Source: CAJXZP01 sp963974475
GTDB taxonomy: Bacteria; Bacteroidota; Bacteroidia; Flavobacteriales_G; Salibacteraceae
Reading direction: 5' to 3'
Length of the DNA stretch: 64,000 nucleotides
Assembly (NCBI GenBank): GCA_963974475.1
Contig: CAXBCR010000004.1
Location: 62,001-126,000, forward strand
A program made the translations under genes and the position numbers. The notes under the pieces are model-generated. The model was not told the origin of the DNA. It worked only from the letters and a program-made list of their open reading frames with translations, and made no database searches. Below are positions 27,093-35,423 of the stretch, in pieces; the first letter of the stretch is position 1; every line of letters begins with the position of its first letter.

Positions 27093-28358
27093 TTATAAGT
27101 ATATCTGTGCACGTAGTGTAACTGTATTTACGCTACTACTGCCAAAAGCAGTGTTTTGGTATTCTAAGGTTAATTTTGAATTGTGACCACTCATGTAGGC
27201 GTTTACTCCAAGTCCCGTAACGTTTCTGGAATCACTAGAGGCATCGTAAGAATTTAGCCCAAATGAAGCGTAAGGTTGAAACCGAGTTTTCGTTTTATCT
27301 CCTGGCAAAACAAAACCTACATGCCCATAAAGCATGCTTCCTGTTCCGTAAGCTGAATATAAGTAGTTAGTTCCATAATTGTTGGTTTGATACGTTCCAT
27401 AAGCAGTAATTGCAGCGTTTTTAGCGCCTATTGGAGCTTCGTAAAACACATCAACCGCCATAATATTCACATTCTCACCCGTTACATTTCCAGATATGGA
27501 ATCGGTTACAATGGCAGCTCCATTTGGATGTAAGAAAAATCCAGCACCAATATTCAAAATCTTTTTAGCGCCTAAATATGAACCTACTTTATACGGTAAG
27601 AAATTAGACTCTTGGTCCATCAATGCGTATTCAAAATAACCAGCGTATGCAAATCCCGCATCTTTAGAACCTAAAATTCTTTTTCCTCCATACACGGCTT
27701 TACCAACGTTTTCGGAAGCTGCAGGATCACGGGTATCCAAAGAGTTTGTTAGTGCATCGTTTATAGCCACTCGGTATTGTAACTTTCCGAATGTACCTTT
27801 TCCAAAAATTCCAACGTGACGTGCAAATTGGTCAGTTAAACCTAAAGTAGACCATGACTGACGATTATTATCTAGGGTCATGAAGTTCAATGTACTTTGA
27901 TTATTTAATCTAGAAATCCCATTGAAGTAATGCAATCCAGCACCAACTGCATGATTCTTACCTATCGTGTATTGTGCCCAAGCATCATGCATGAAAATTT
28001 GGGAACCCCCACCTGTTCCAACCGGACTCATGGTTGAGCTTCCTAAACTGTTTAGTCCAAAATGAGTAAGAATCATAAAACGATCCGTAATCTGCGCAAA
28101 CATTAAAACCCGAGCTCTTCGTAAACGAATATTCATTGGGCTAATCTCATTACCGTTTTGGTCTTTTCCTGGGTCAACTGTGTAGTTACCCTGAACTTGT
28201 GCCCAGGATAAAATCCTAAAATATTTAGATCCATCATCATTAAACTTGATCTTGTACCCTCCATCATAATCGGGTGAACCTTGTCCGAAAGACAATGTCG
28301 CTGCGAATAAGGAGCAGCACACTAGTAGTAGTAGTAGTAGTAGTAGATTTTTCTTCAT
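27093..28358 (-). CDS. Outer-membrane porin-like protein of the acetate cluster
   Basis: 421-aa predicted barrel. The signal peptide contains eight consecutive Leu, all CTA codons, before VCCSLFAATLSFGQ. The mature part starts with strands such as GGYKIKFNDDGSKYFRILSWAQVQGNY and MNIRLRRARVLMFAQITDRFMILTHFG, a pattern seen in phosphate-selective-porin-like (OprO/P) proteins, and ends in an alternating strand closing TLRAQIYL. It is 13 bp upstream of the DUF4212 gene, so it likely provides outer-membrane passage for the symporter's substrate. Substrate assignment is inference. Confidence 0.8.
   Translation of the reverse strand: MKKNLLLLLLLLVCCSLFAATLSFGQGSPDYDGGYKIKFNDDGSKYFRILSWAQVQGNYTVDPGKDQNGNEISPMNIRLRRARVLMFAQITDRFMILTHFGLNSLGSSTMSPVGTGGGSQIFMHDAWAQYTIGKNHAVGAGLHYFNGISRLNNQSTLNFMTLDNNRQSWSTLGLTDQFARHVGIFGKGTFGKLQYRVAINDALTNSLDTRDPAASENVGKAVYGGKRILGSKDAGFAYAGYFEYALMDQESNFLPYKVGSYLGAKKILNIGAGFFLHPNGAAIVTDSISGNVTGENVNIMAVDVFYEAPIGAKNAAITAYGTYQTNNYGTNYLYSAYGTGSMLYGHVGFVLPGDKTKTRFQPYASFGLNSYDASSDSRNVTGLGVNAYMSGHNSKLTLEYQNTAFGSSSVNTVTLRAQIYL
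28323..28346. repeat. (TAG)8 microsatellite in porin signal sequence
   Basis: Eight perfect TAG units on the plus strand, i.e. eight CTA Leu codons in the h-region of the porin signal peptide. Length changes would add or remove Leu without a frameshift. Confidence 0.95.
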
Positions 28359-28450
28359 ATTTATTGTTTTTATTAGTTAATAATTACCAAAACTTTTGGC
28401 TTTATGTGCAGGCCTAAAGTCCGTAAAAAACTAATCTGAAAAAAAAATAC

Positions 28451-28477
28451 TATATATTTTTGGTAGGGATATATATA
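28451..28477. promoter_or_regulatory. Possible operator upstream of porin operon
   Basis: Two TATATAT tracts flank TTTTGGTAGGG in the 130-bp gap between the IS1-like regulator gene and the porin gene. Similar ATATAT tracts recur around the regulator's own promoter (28909-28952), so this may be a regulator-binding region. No -7 box was found here. Confidence 0.3.
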
Positions 28478-28488
28478 CGATTAAAGGG

Positions 28489-28908
28489 TTAATCTCTAAA
28501 TCTTTCCCATTTTATAAGCATAAACTTGTCACCAAGTTCGGTTACAATGGTACCTGAACCTTTCACATTTTCTGGGTTTGAGAAGTACACGCCTAACTCT
28601 TGGGCGTTCAATATTTTGTATGTGGGGTGGTAATTTGGGTTGTGCGGACGCTTAATGTTATGCTTTTTAACCCAGTTCATTACGGTAACGTGAGAGATGC
28701 CTAAAATACGCTCAATTTCACGGTAAGTTAAACCTTCTAAATGGAGCTGTAATGCCTTATTTACATAGTAATCATCAATTTTTTTACCGAGCTTATTTAC
28801 GGTAAAATTATATCCGCAATCTTTGCACTTATAGCGCTGTCTATTATTGATAATTCCACTCTTTACATAGTGTTCTGAATTACAGTTGGGGCAAAATCCT
28901 AATTTCAT
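28489..28908 (-). CDS. IS1-InsA-like zinc-ribbon/HTH regulator (domesticated transposase-type)
   Basis: 139-aa protein. Residues 1-40 form a zinc ribbon, CPNCNSEHYVKSG...RYKCKDCGYNF, and residues 45-85 a helix-turn-helix (HLEGLTYREIERILGISHVTVMNWVKKH), the same order as IS1 InsA and related transposase N-termini. The rest (90-139) is a short unrelated tail (GSGTIVTELGDKFMLIKWERF); no DDE catalytic domain and no InsB frame are present, and I see no terminal inverted repeats. It sits between the porin-symporter operon and the divergent DUF294 gene, so it likely regulates this acetate cluster. Confidence 0.82.
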   Translation of the reverse strand: MKLGFCPNCNSEHYVKSGIINNRQRYKCKDCGYNFTVNKLGKKIDDYYVNKALQLHLEGLTYREIERILGISHVTVMNWVKKHNIKRPHNPNYHPTYKILNAQELGVYFSNPENVKGSGTIVTELGDKFMLIKWERFRD

Positions 28909-28941
28909 ATATATAAAATTAGCATAAATATATCAATTTAG

Positions 28942-28949
28942 CAAATATA
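28942..28949 (-). promoter_or_regulatory. -7 box of the zinc-ribbon/HTH gene
   Basis: The minus strand reads TATATTTG, an exact TAnnTTTG match 33 nt before the ATG. It is embedded in repeated ATATAT tracts that could bind the regulator itself. Confidence 0.45.
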
Positions 28950-29036
28950 TATTCAGATGTTTTAAATAAACCCTTTGGATGCCCTACTTTTATTGCCCAA
29001 CAGCAATTTAGCGATTATCAATACTAATGTGACGCG

Positions 29037-30953
29037 ATGAACAATACCATTTCTTTACGGATATTTGATTTTTTAAAAAACTATCCGCCATTTAACATCC
29101 TTATACAAAGTCAGTTAGAGCAATTGTCAGCACAGGTGCAAGTATTGTATTTTGAGGAAGAGCAGTCTGTTTTTTCTCAAGGCGATTCTCCGCATGAAAA
29201 CTTTTATGTGGTAAAGGAAGGTGCCATCGGCTTGTATCGGCATTTGGAGGAAGACGAAATTTTGGCGGATATATGCGATGAGGGAGACGTTTTTGGACTC
29301 CGACCTATTGTGCAAAACGACCAATACAGAATGGATGCCCGTGCAAAAGAGGAATCTATTGTTTATGCCATTTCTGTAGCTTTATTGAAAGAGTTTATTG
29401 CAACCAATGAGAAGATTAACTTGTACATTATTGCCAGTTTTTCAACCAATTTAAATGCTACACAGTTAACAGATAACCATGCGCTGTTTGGTAATGTGGA
29501 GTCTTTACAAAACAAGGAGACCACCTATTCAGATGTTCAAAAAGCAACGTATAGTGTACATCCTATTACCTGTAATATTTTAACAACTATTCAAGAAGCT
29601 GCCCAATTAATGGCCGATAAGAAAGTGGGTTCTATTATAATTGAAGAAGAACATAAACCCATTGGAATTATTACCGATAAGGATTTACGTATTAAGGTAG
29701 CAACTGGAAAAGTGGCTATTTCAGCACTTGTGTCTCAAATTATGTCTGCACCAGTTATAACCCTTTCAGATGGGATTACAGTAGCAGAAGCACAAATTGC
29801 CATGGTGAAAAACCAAATTTCGCATTTGTGTATTACTGAAAATGGAACAGTAGATTCCATCATACAAGGAATCATGTCTGAACATGATATTGTGGTGCAG
29901 CATGGTAATAACCCATCCGTACTTATAAAGCAGTTGAAACGCGCTAAAGAAACCAAAGACATTAAGTTTATCCGTGAAAAAGCATCCTTTTTACTGCATC
30001 GATACATGGAGCAAAATGTGCCGATTTCATTTATTAGCCATATTATGGCTGAACTCAACGACTTAATTACGCAAAAGGCAATAGATATTTCGTTAGCCGA
30101 AATGGGAAGTCCAGCTCCAACAGAATTTGCATTTTTAGCTTTGGGAAGCCAAGGCAGAAAAGAGCAATTGCTAATTACAGACCAGGACAATGCGCTTATT
30201 TATGCTAATGTTCCAGAAAGTGAAAGTGAGGCGACTAAGCAGTATTTTTTAAAACTGGCAGGAAAAATCACTACTAAACTCAATGAAGTTGGTTACGAGC
30301 TTTGCCCGGCAGATATGATGGCGAGCAATCCTAAATGGTGTCTCTCCGCTACTGATTGGGAAACGCAATTTAATAAGTGGATTTCTACTCCAACCGAGGA
30401 TGCGATAATGATGTGCACTATTTTCTTTGATTTTGAATGCGTGTATGGAAATTCCGAATTAGTTTCTACCCTAGGCAAACAGGTGTATAAATCGATTAAT
30501 GCGCATGAAATATTTTTAAACTTCTTAGGAAGAAATGCCCTGTTGAATCCACCGCCTCTGAGCTTTTTCAAGCAATTTGTGGTTGAAGATAACGGAGAAC
30601 ATAAGGACCAATTTGATTTAAAAAGTCGGGCTTTAATGCCGCTCATTGATGGTGCGCGCGTATTGATTTTTTCGCATCATTTGCAAGGGGTAAATAATAC
30701 CATTGAGCGATTTAACGCCATTGCCAAACAAGAACCAGAAAATGCCGATTTATACATGGCTTGTGCCGATGCTTTTCGAGTGCTATTACGTTTTAGAACG
30801 AGTCAAGGAATTTTGCAGGAAGACTCGGGTAGGTACATTGATTTAAAAAACCTGGGAAAGAGTCAAAGGCTCAAATTAAAAGCGAGTTTTAAATCCATAA
30901 AAGCGTTACAAGATTTAATTAGAATGCGTTTTAACTTAGCGCAAATAATGTAA
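29037..30953 (+). CDS. cNMP-binding/CBS/DUF294 putative nucleotidyltransferase
   Basis: 638-aa cytoplasmic signalling protein with four parts: a cyclic-nucleotide-binding domain (about 15-130, with GDSPHENFYVVKEGAIGLY), a tandem CBS pair (about 170-285, GIITDKDLRIKVA), a GlnD-like nucleotidyltransferase domain DUF294 (signature GSQGRKEQLLITDQDNAL near 368-385), and the DUF294 C-terminal substrate-binding-like helical domain. Such proteins recur beside acs/actP-type symporter genes, together with an exonuclease-like gene, as here. The exact target is unknown; a regulatory nucleotidylation role is inferred. Confidence 0.92.
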   Translation: MNNTISLRIFDFLKNYPPFNILIQSQLEQLSAQVQVLYFEEEQSVFSQGDSPHENFYVVKEGAIGLYRHLEEDEILADICDEGDVFGLRPIVQNDQYRMDARAKEESIVYAISVALLKEFIATNEKINLYIIASFSTNLNATQLTDNHALFGNVESLQNKETTYSDVQKATYSVHPITCNILTTIQEAAQLMADKKVGSIIIEEEHKPIGIITDKDLRIKVATGKVAISALVSQIMSAPVITLSDGITVAEAQIAMVKNQISHLCITENGTVDSIIQGIMSEHDIVVQHGNNPSVLIKQLKRAKETKDIKFIREKASFLLHRYMEQNVPISFISHIMAELNDLITQKAIDISLAEMGSPAPTEFAFLALGSQGRKEQLLITDQDNALIYANVPESESEATKQYFLKLAGKITTKLNEVGYELCPADMMASNPKWCLSATDWETQFNKWISTPTEDAIMMCTIFFDFECVYGNSELVSTLGKQVYKSINAHEIFLNFLGRNALLNPPPLSFFKQFVVEDNGEHKDQFDLKSRALMPLIDGARVLIFSHHLQGVNNTIERFNAIAKQEPENADLYMACADAFRVLLRFRTSQGILQEDSGRYIDLKNLGKSQRLKLKASFKSIKALQDLIRMRFNLAQIM

Positions 30954-31615
30954 TGTTTAACTGGTTCTCACATAAAAAGCATCCGGAGTTTTGGCAGGAG
31001 TATATGACTGCCATTAAATCTGCAAAGCCTGAAGAATTAGCAGATACCCGATTTGTGGTATTCGATACGGAAACTACTGGAATTCAACCAGAAACAGACC
31101 GTATTTTATCTATCGGAGCCATCAGTGTTACCGGAAATGTAATTCATGTATCGGATGTGTTTGAACGGTTTATTATTCAAGAAAAATTTAACGCAAACAC
31201 GGTAGAAATACATGGGATTCTCAAGAATGGAGAACAACTTAAAATTACGGAAAGCGAGGCGATAGAACTGTTTTTATCGTACTTGAGTTCGAGTATCATT
31301 GTAGCGCATCATGCGGCATTTGATGTGGAAATGATAAACCGTTGCTTGAAGCGAATGAAGCTGCCAAAACTTAAAAACAAGGTGCTTGATACGGGAATTC
31401 TATATAAAAAATTGAACAATGTGCCTAACAAACATTATGGCCTAGATTTTCTCTGTACGGAGTTTAATGTACCTGCAAACGATAGGCATAACGCCCTTGG
31501 TGACGCTTATATTACCGCTCAAGTATTTGTAAAAATGATAGCGAGAATGAAGCAAGAACGTAAGGTAACTTTAGCCGATTTGTTTGTGAATAGGCAGGGT
31601 GTGGGGTTGTTATAG
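30953..31615 (+). CDS. DEDDh 3'-5' exonuclease (PolC/DnaQ epsilon-like)
   Basis: 220-aa exonuclease. The catalytic motifs are intact: Exo I FDTETTG (about 38-44), Exo II HHAAFDVEMI (about 122-131) and Exo III HNALGDAYIT (H and D near 180-185). It overlaps the DUF294 gene by 1 nt (TAATG) and has no polymerase or helicase partner nearby. In other bacteria a similar exonuclease accompanies DUF294/CBS proteins in acetate clusters, suggesting a nucleotide-signalling or RNA-related function rather than replication proofreading; that is inference. Confidence 0.9.
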   Translation: MFNWFSHKKHPEFWQEYMTAIKSAKPEELADTRFVVFDTETTGIQPETDRILSIGAISVTGNVIHVSDVFERFIIQEKFNANTVEIHGILKNGEQLKITESEAIELFLSYLSSSIIVAHHAAFDVEMINRCLKRMKLPKLKNKVLDTGILYKKLNNVPNKHYGLDFLCTEFNVPANDRHNALGDAYITAQVFVKMIARMKQERKVTLADLFVNRQGVGLL

Positions 31616-31623
31616 ATTAATGT

Positions 31624-31818
31624 TTATTCCCCATTACAATCGCAATACTCGCCAGCCGTTTTATTGATTTGTTCGTCACAAACACTTTCTCCTTCCACGG
31701 TATACATTGCCGTACCATCTGCACTTCTAGCGGTACATGTTTTAACTTCATTCTTTTTACAACTTCCAAGACTTCCAAGAAGTAAAACACCTAAACTCAA
31801 CGCAAAAACTAATTTCAT
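31624..31818 (-). CDS. Small Cys-rich putative lipoprotein, 64 aa
   Basis: Signal peptide MKLVFALSLGVLLLGSLGSC with a lipobox Cys at residue 20, followed by KKNEVKTC and a short domain with five Cys in the mature part after the lipid Cys (ending GEYCDCNGE). It converges on the exonuclease gene with an 8-bp gap. I do not recognise a family; disulfide-stabilised envelope lipoprotein is the most that can be said. Confidence 0.65.
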   Translation of the reverse strand: MKLVFALSLGVLLLGSLGSCKKNEVKTCTARSADGTAMYTVEGESVCDEQINKTAGEYCDCNGE

Positions 31819-31876
31819 AATTGTATTTTCTCCTAAACGAGAGAAAAAACAATTCTATTGTGGTAGTTAGAAATTA

Positions 31877-32386
31877 TTATCGTGTTAGTCTTAGTATCAG
31901 CTCTTTAATAGATGGGTTCAGTTTTAGTAATTCTTTACTTGTGGCCATTTCAAAATCTTCAAATTCAAATCCGGGCGAAACGGTGCAACCTGCTAAAGAA
32001 TATCCGTTTTCTACACTCACTTCAGAAGCAAACCAATCACCTGCTTTCACCACATATTGGGGAACTTCACCATAGGCGAAATTATTCCCAATTTTCACTA
32101 AACTGTAAATTCCATCTTTAGAGATAACATGTAAGTCAATGGCTTCTCCATCATAAAAATGCCACATTTCATCTTGACGAATACGGTGAAAAGCAGAAAA
32201 ATTACCCGAAACTAAAAGGAAATAAATTGCGGTAGAAAACGAACGTTCATCAGCGCCATCATAAGGATTAGTAACCACGCCTTCGCTTCTGTAAGTTTCA
32301 TTGTAAAACCCACCTTCCGGATGAGGTTTAAGATTCAAAATTTGAGTGAGTTCTTTGATTTTTTGATTGGTTTCGTTCGGTTTCAT
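31877..32386 (-). CDS. DUF985 cupin-fold protein
   Basis: 169-aa soluble protein of the DUF985 (cupin_5) family. The hallmark LNLKPHPEGGFYNETYRS is near residues 18-35, followed by a cupin core (STAIYFLL, FHRIRQDEMWHFYDGEAIDLH) and the C-terminal AGCTVSPGFEFEDFEMA. Members include proteins of unknown enzymatic role, some linked to sugar metabolism. It is a single gene on the minus strand next to the epimerase gene, 41 bp away. Confidence 0.9.
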   Translation of the reverse strand: MKPNETNQKIKELTQILNLKPHPEGGFYNETYRSEGVVTNPYDGADERSFSTAIYFLLVSGNFSAFHRIRQDEMWHFYDGEAIDLHVISKDGIYSLVKIGNNFAYGEVPQYVVKAGDWFASEVSVENGYSLAGCTVSPGFEFEDFEMATSKELLKLNPSIKELILRLTR

Positions 32387-32427
32387 AGTTGAAGTTGTAA
32401 TTTTTAATGCTGATTGGTCTACATCGA

Positions 32428-33435
32428 TTACTTACGAAAAAATGCTCCGGCATTACCTACCGCGTCATCCATCGTACGAAATTTAAAACCTGTGGCAGTA
32501 ATCATTTTTTGAGCACTAAAGCGGGTAGTGGATATGGCGGATTGGGCAGATTCTGATGTGACAACAGGTGGTTTTTGGGTAAGGAACGAACGTATTTTTT
32601 CAACCCGCCAGGAAAGGTCGACTAAAATTCCTTTTACTAAAATGGATGGTGCTTTCACCCCCAATGAGTGGGCAATTTTAGCAAATAAGGTTTGGTAACT
32701 TAGGTTTTCACCAATAAGTAAAAAACGCTCGGATTCAATGTCACTTTCTAGGAGCAAGACCATTGCATCCGCTACATCGCGAGCATCTACAAAAGCGTTT
32801 GCTCCTGAGGTGTAAAATTTAAGTCCCTTTTTAATGGTGCCAAAAAGGGTGCCGCTCGAACGGGATATATCTCCGGGGCCAATTACCACGCAAGGATTCA
32901 CCATTACAGATGAAAGGCCTTCTGCGATTCCTCGCCAAACTTCATTCTCCGCAAAATGCTTGCTTATAGAATAGTTGGAGGTGACTTCTTCCTCATCCCA
33001 TTTGTTTTTTTCGGTAACTATTTCATCCCCTTTAGACTTGCCAATGGCTGCGGTAGAACTAGTGTAGCACAGTTTTTTTATCCCCGCTTCAATGCAGGCA
33101 TTTACCACATTTGCGGTGCCTTCAATGTTTATTTTATATAGCTTTTGTTGGTCTTTTGGATTGAATGAAACTAGCGCTGCGGTGTGATACACATAGTCAA
33201 TGCCTTCCATTGCTTCCATCAAAGAATGGATGTCGGTGATATCGCCATTTACCCAAGAAATAGACGTAAATAATACTGAAGAATCATAAAAATCAAAGAC
33301 CTTTTTAACGGCATCCAAATTGGAATTATCTCGTTTTAATGCGCGAATATTTTTGCCAGTTTGCGCTAATTTCAACAATAAGTGAGTGCCTACTAATCCA
33401 GTGCCCCCTGTAACCAAAACCGTTTCTTTCTGCAT
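32428..33435 (-). CDS. NAD-dependent epimerase/dehydratase family protein
   Basis: 335-aa extended short-chain dehydrogenase. The N-terminal nucleotide motif is TGGTGLVGTHLLLKL (about 8-22), the active-site triad appears as S..S in LCYTSSTAAIG with YSISK (YxxxK), and the C-terminal half is the substrate domain. Resembles dihydroflavonol-reductase-type enzymes; the substrate is unknown. A TACATTTG box starts 5 nt before the ATG on the minus strand, predicting a leaderless transcript. Confidence 0.9.
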   Translation of the reverse strand: MQKETVLVTGGTGLVGTHLLLKLAQTGKNIRALKRDNSNLDAVKKVFDFYDSSVLFTSISWVNGDITDIHSLMEAMEGIDYVYHTAALVSFNPKDQQKLYKINIEGTANVVNACIEAGIKKLCYTSSTAAIGKSKGDEIVTEKNKWDEEEVTSNYSISKHFAENEVWRGIAEGLSSVMVNPCVVIGPGDISRSSGTLFGTIKKGLKFYTSGANAFVDARDVADAMVLLLESDIESERFLLIGENLSYQTLFAKIAHSLGVKAPSILVKGILVDLSWRVEKIRSFLTQKPPVVTSESAQSAISTTRFSAQKMITATGFKFRTMDDAVGNAGAFFRK

Positions 33436-33440
33436 GGTAG

Positions 33441-33448
33441 CAAATGTA
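33441..33448 (-). promoter_or_regulatory. -7 box of epimerase gene, 5 nt before ATG
   Basis: The minus strand reads TACATTTG (exact TAnnTTTG), separated from the ATG by only five bases. Together with similar cases at 4555, 42331 and 46239 this suggests transcription starting at the initiation codon. Confidence 0.45.
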
Positions 33449-33734
33449 ATGGGTATTTGAAAATGTACGAATGAATTGGGAGCAAATTAATTTTAAGCGA
33501 ATGCTAATGTTTTGCCGAAAATAAACTATTCCCAATTCACAGGGTAAAGGGGAATTGGGTATAGCGGTAGTGATATGAAAATACAGTGTGGGAAAAACCT
33601 AAATACGTAATGCGGATGGGGTCAAAAAAGGAAAAGTAAAGGATATATTTTCGCAAACCATGGATACAAGTTGAATCCACCAAACTATGCTCATAACAAA
33701 GCGAATTATTATGTGGTAAATTTAGAAAACTAGC
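33449..33734. other. Intergenic region between divergent epimerase and trkA genes
   Basis: No ORF or RNA gene recognised. It contains an inverted repeat CCCAATTC (33531-33538)/GAATTGGG (33552-33559) with a 13-nt spacer that could be an operator or weak hairpin, and a short TGGAT/ATCCA stem near 33660. Neither is convincing on its own. Confidence 0.5.
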
Positions 33735-33742
33735 TAATTTTG
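33735..33742 (+). promoter_or_regulatory. -7 box of trkA-like gene
   Basis: TAATTTTG matches TAnnTTTG exactly and lies 17 nt before the ATG at 33760. No -33 TTG seen at the expected distance. Confidence 0.45.
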
Positions 33743-33759
33743 AATTTCAATATAGAAGT

Positions 33760-34482
33760 ATGGATGCCCCAATAAAAATGAATAAATATGCTGTAATTGG
33801 CTTAGGTCAATTTGGAAAAGCAATTGCAAGAACGCTAACTGAACGAGGTTCGGAAGTATTGGCGATTGATATAGATCCTCAAAAAATTGAGATAATGAAC
33901 GGTTTCGTTCGTCATGCGGTTCAATTGGACTCTACCAACAAGCGGGCTTTAGAGTCACAAAACATCGAAGAACTATCGGCTGTGGTGGTGGCTATTGGTA
34001 GAGATTTTGAAGCACTATTGTTAACTTCCGTACATTTAAAAGAATTGGGAGTACAGCGGGTAATTGTACGGGCAAATGGCCCACAACAACGCATGATTTT
34101 GGAGCAAATAGGATTCAAAGAAATTCTTTCGCCCGAAGATGAGGTTGGAATCGCAGTTGCCGAGCGGTTACTTAATCCAAGTATTCTTTCATCGCTACAA
34201 TTACGAGATGAGTACGAAATTGTGGAAGTACGCGCTCCGCATCGTATCTTGGGTAGAAGTTTGGAAGAATTATCTATTCGTGATCGTTATAACTTGACGG
34301 TGGTGACCATAAAAAGGGAATACAATGCGGGTGAAAGAGAAAATGGAACAACCATTTTTGAAAAACGAGTACTTGGCGTTCCCAATGCCTCTACCATTGT
34401 TCAAAAAGGCGATACATTGATTGTTTTTGGGACGACTACCGATATTGAGAAATTTACATCGGGTAGATCCATATCCGTATAA
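33760..34482 (+). CDS. TrkA/KtrA-type potassium-channel regulatory subunit
   Basis: 240-aa RCK protein: an N-terminal Rossmann domain (MNKYAVIGLGQFGKAIARTLTE; GxGxxG with acidic VLAIDIDPQK) that binds NAD(H) or ATP/ADP, and a TrkA-C domain (about 145-230, EIVEVRAPHRILGRSLEEL). Such proteins gate TrkH/KtrB potassium transporters, but no membrane partner is encoded within the window next to it. The first ATG (33760) adds six residues to the usual KtrA-like start at 33778; either could be used. Confidence 0.9.
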   Translation: MDAPIKMNKYAVIGLGQFGKAIARTLTERGSEVLAIDIDPQKIEIMNGFVRHAVQLDSTNKRALESQNIEELSAVVVAIGRDFEALLLTSVHLKELGVQRVIVRANGPQQRMILEQIGFKEILSPEDEVGIAVAERLLNPSILSSLQLRDEYEIVEVRAPHRILGRSLEELSIRDRYNLTVVTIKREYNAGERENGTTIFEKRVLGVPNASTIVQKGDTLIVFGTTTDIEKFTSGRSISV

Positions 34483-34499
34483 ACACAGAACGAATTAGC

Positions 34500-35219
34500 A
34501 TGAAATATTTTTTTATTACTGGTACTACCAGCGGAATTGGATACGCTTTGGTGGATTCTTTATTACGTCAAGAAAACGTAATGGTTTACGGGATTTCCAG
34601 ACGACAAATTTGGAATCATTCGAATTATATACCGATGAACTTAGATTTATCCAACACGGATGAGGTGTGTGATTTTTCGTTTCCTGAGTTGAAAAACGTG
34701 GAGCAAATAACACTGATTAATAATGCGGGTCAAATAGGAGATATCAAACCTATTGGAAAATCGGATAATAAGGCGATTGCTAATTTGTTTACGGTGAATG
34801 TAACGGCTCCAGCCATTTTGATGAACAATTTTATTTCGCATTACGCAGATGAAAAAGCGGAGAAAATTATTCTAAACGTAAGTTCCGGAGCGGGCAAAAG
34901 CGCAATTGAAGGATGGGCACCCTATTGCGGCTCCAAAGCTGCGGTAGATTTATTAAGCTTAACCACTTTTGAAGAACAAAAACGAGCGCAAAATCCCGTA
35001 AAAATCTATGCGATTGCACCGGGTGTGGTAGATACCGAAATGCAGGGAGCAATTCGAAATTCTAATGCCGATGATTTTTCAAGACACGCGCATTTTGTAG
35101 CTTTAAAAGCCAATAACGAGTTAACATCACCAAGAGAAGTTGCGGAAAAGTATTTGCGGATTATTGCGAATACAGCTCTGTTTACAGAGTGCATTTTTTC
35201 GTTAAGAGATGTGAATTAA
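34500..35219 (+). CDS. Short-chain dehydrogenase/reductase
   Basis: 239-aa classical SDR oxidoreductase. The cofactor motif is TGTTSGIG (residues 7-14), the NAG motif appears in LINNAGQIGD, the catalytic Ser lies in VSSGAGKSA and YCGSK supplies the Tyr/Lys pair; APGVVDTEM follows as usual. It resembles benzil-reductase/sepiapterin-reductase-type members, but the substrate cannot be inferred. It follows the trkA-like gene by 17 bp, so both may be co-transcribed. Confidence 0.9.
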   Translation: MKYFFITGTTSGIGYALVDSLLRQENVMVYGISRRQIWNHSNYIPMNLDLSNTDEVCDFSFPELKNVEQITLINNAGQIGDIKPIGKSDNKAIANLFTVNVTAPAILMNNFISHYADEKAEKIILNVSSGAGKSAIEGWAPYCGSKAAVDLLSLTTFEEQKRAQNPVKIYAIAPGVVDTEMQGAIRNSNADDFSRHAHFVALKANNELTSPREVAEKYLRIIANTALFTECIFSLRDVN

Positions 35220-35222
35220 GAA

Positions 35223-35423
35223 TTAACGATACTCCAAAATATCGCCAGGTTGGCATTCCAATACCTCACAAATAGCTTCTAAGGTAGAAAACCGAACCGC
35301 TTTGGCTTTTCCATTTTTTAGGATAGACAAATTAGCCATGGTTATTCCTACACGTACTGAAAGTTCGGTGAGGCTCATCTTGCGCTTGGCAAGCATGACG
35401 TCTAAGTTTACTATGATTGCCAT
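35223..35423 (-). CDS. Small Cro/C1-type HTH regulator (YozG-like), second copy
   Basis: 66-aa stand-alone HTH protein, paralogous to the one at 17309-17512: VNLDVMLAKRKMSLTELSVRVGI, NLSILKNGKAKAVRFSTLEAICEVLECQPGDILEYR. Its start codon overlaps the preceding DUF2975 stop region by one base, so the pair is coupled. The DUF2975-HTH pair is a known recurring arrangement; the HTH protein probably represses the operon through the inverted repeat at 36103-36128. Confidence 0.9.
   Translation of the reverse strand: MAIIVNLDVMLAKRKMSLTELSVRVGITMANLSILKNGKAKAVRFSTLEAICEVLECQPGDILEYR

Noticed and set aside
28489..28908. Insertion sequence (IS1-like)
   Set aside because: Only an InsA-like DNA-binding part is present; no catalytic domain, inverted repeats or target duplication were seen, so it is annotated as a regulator.
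33655..33680. Small hairpin TGGAT/ATCCA before the trkA-like gene
   Set aside because: Five base pairs with a 9-nt loop are too weak and no T run follows.
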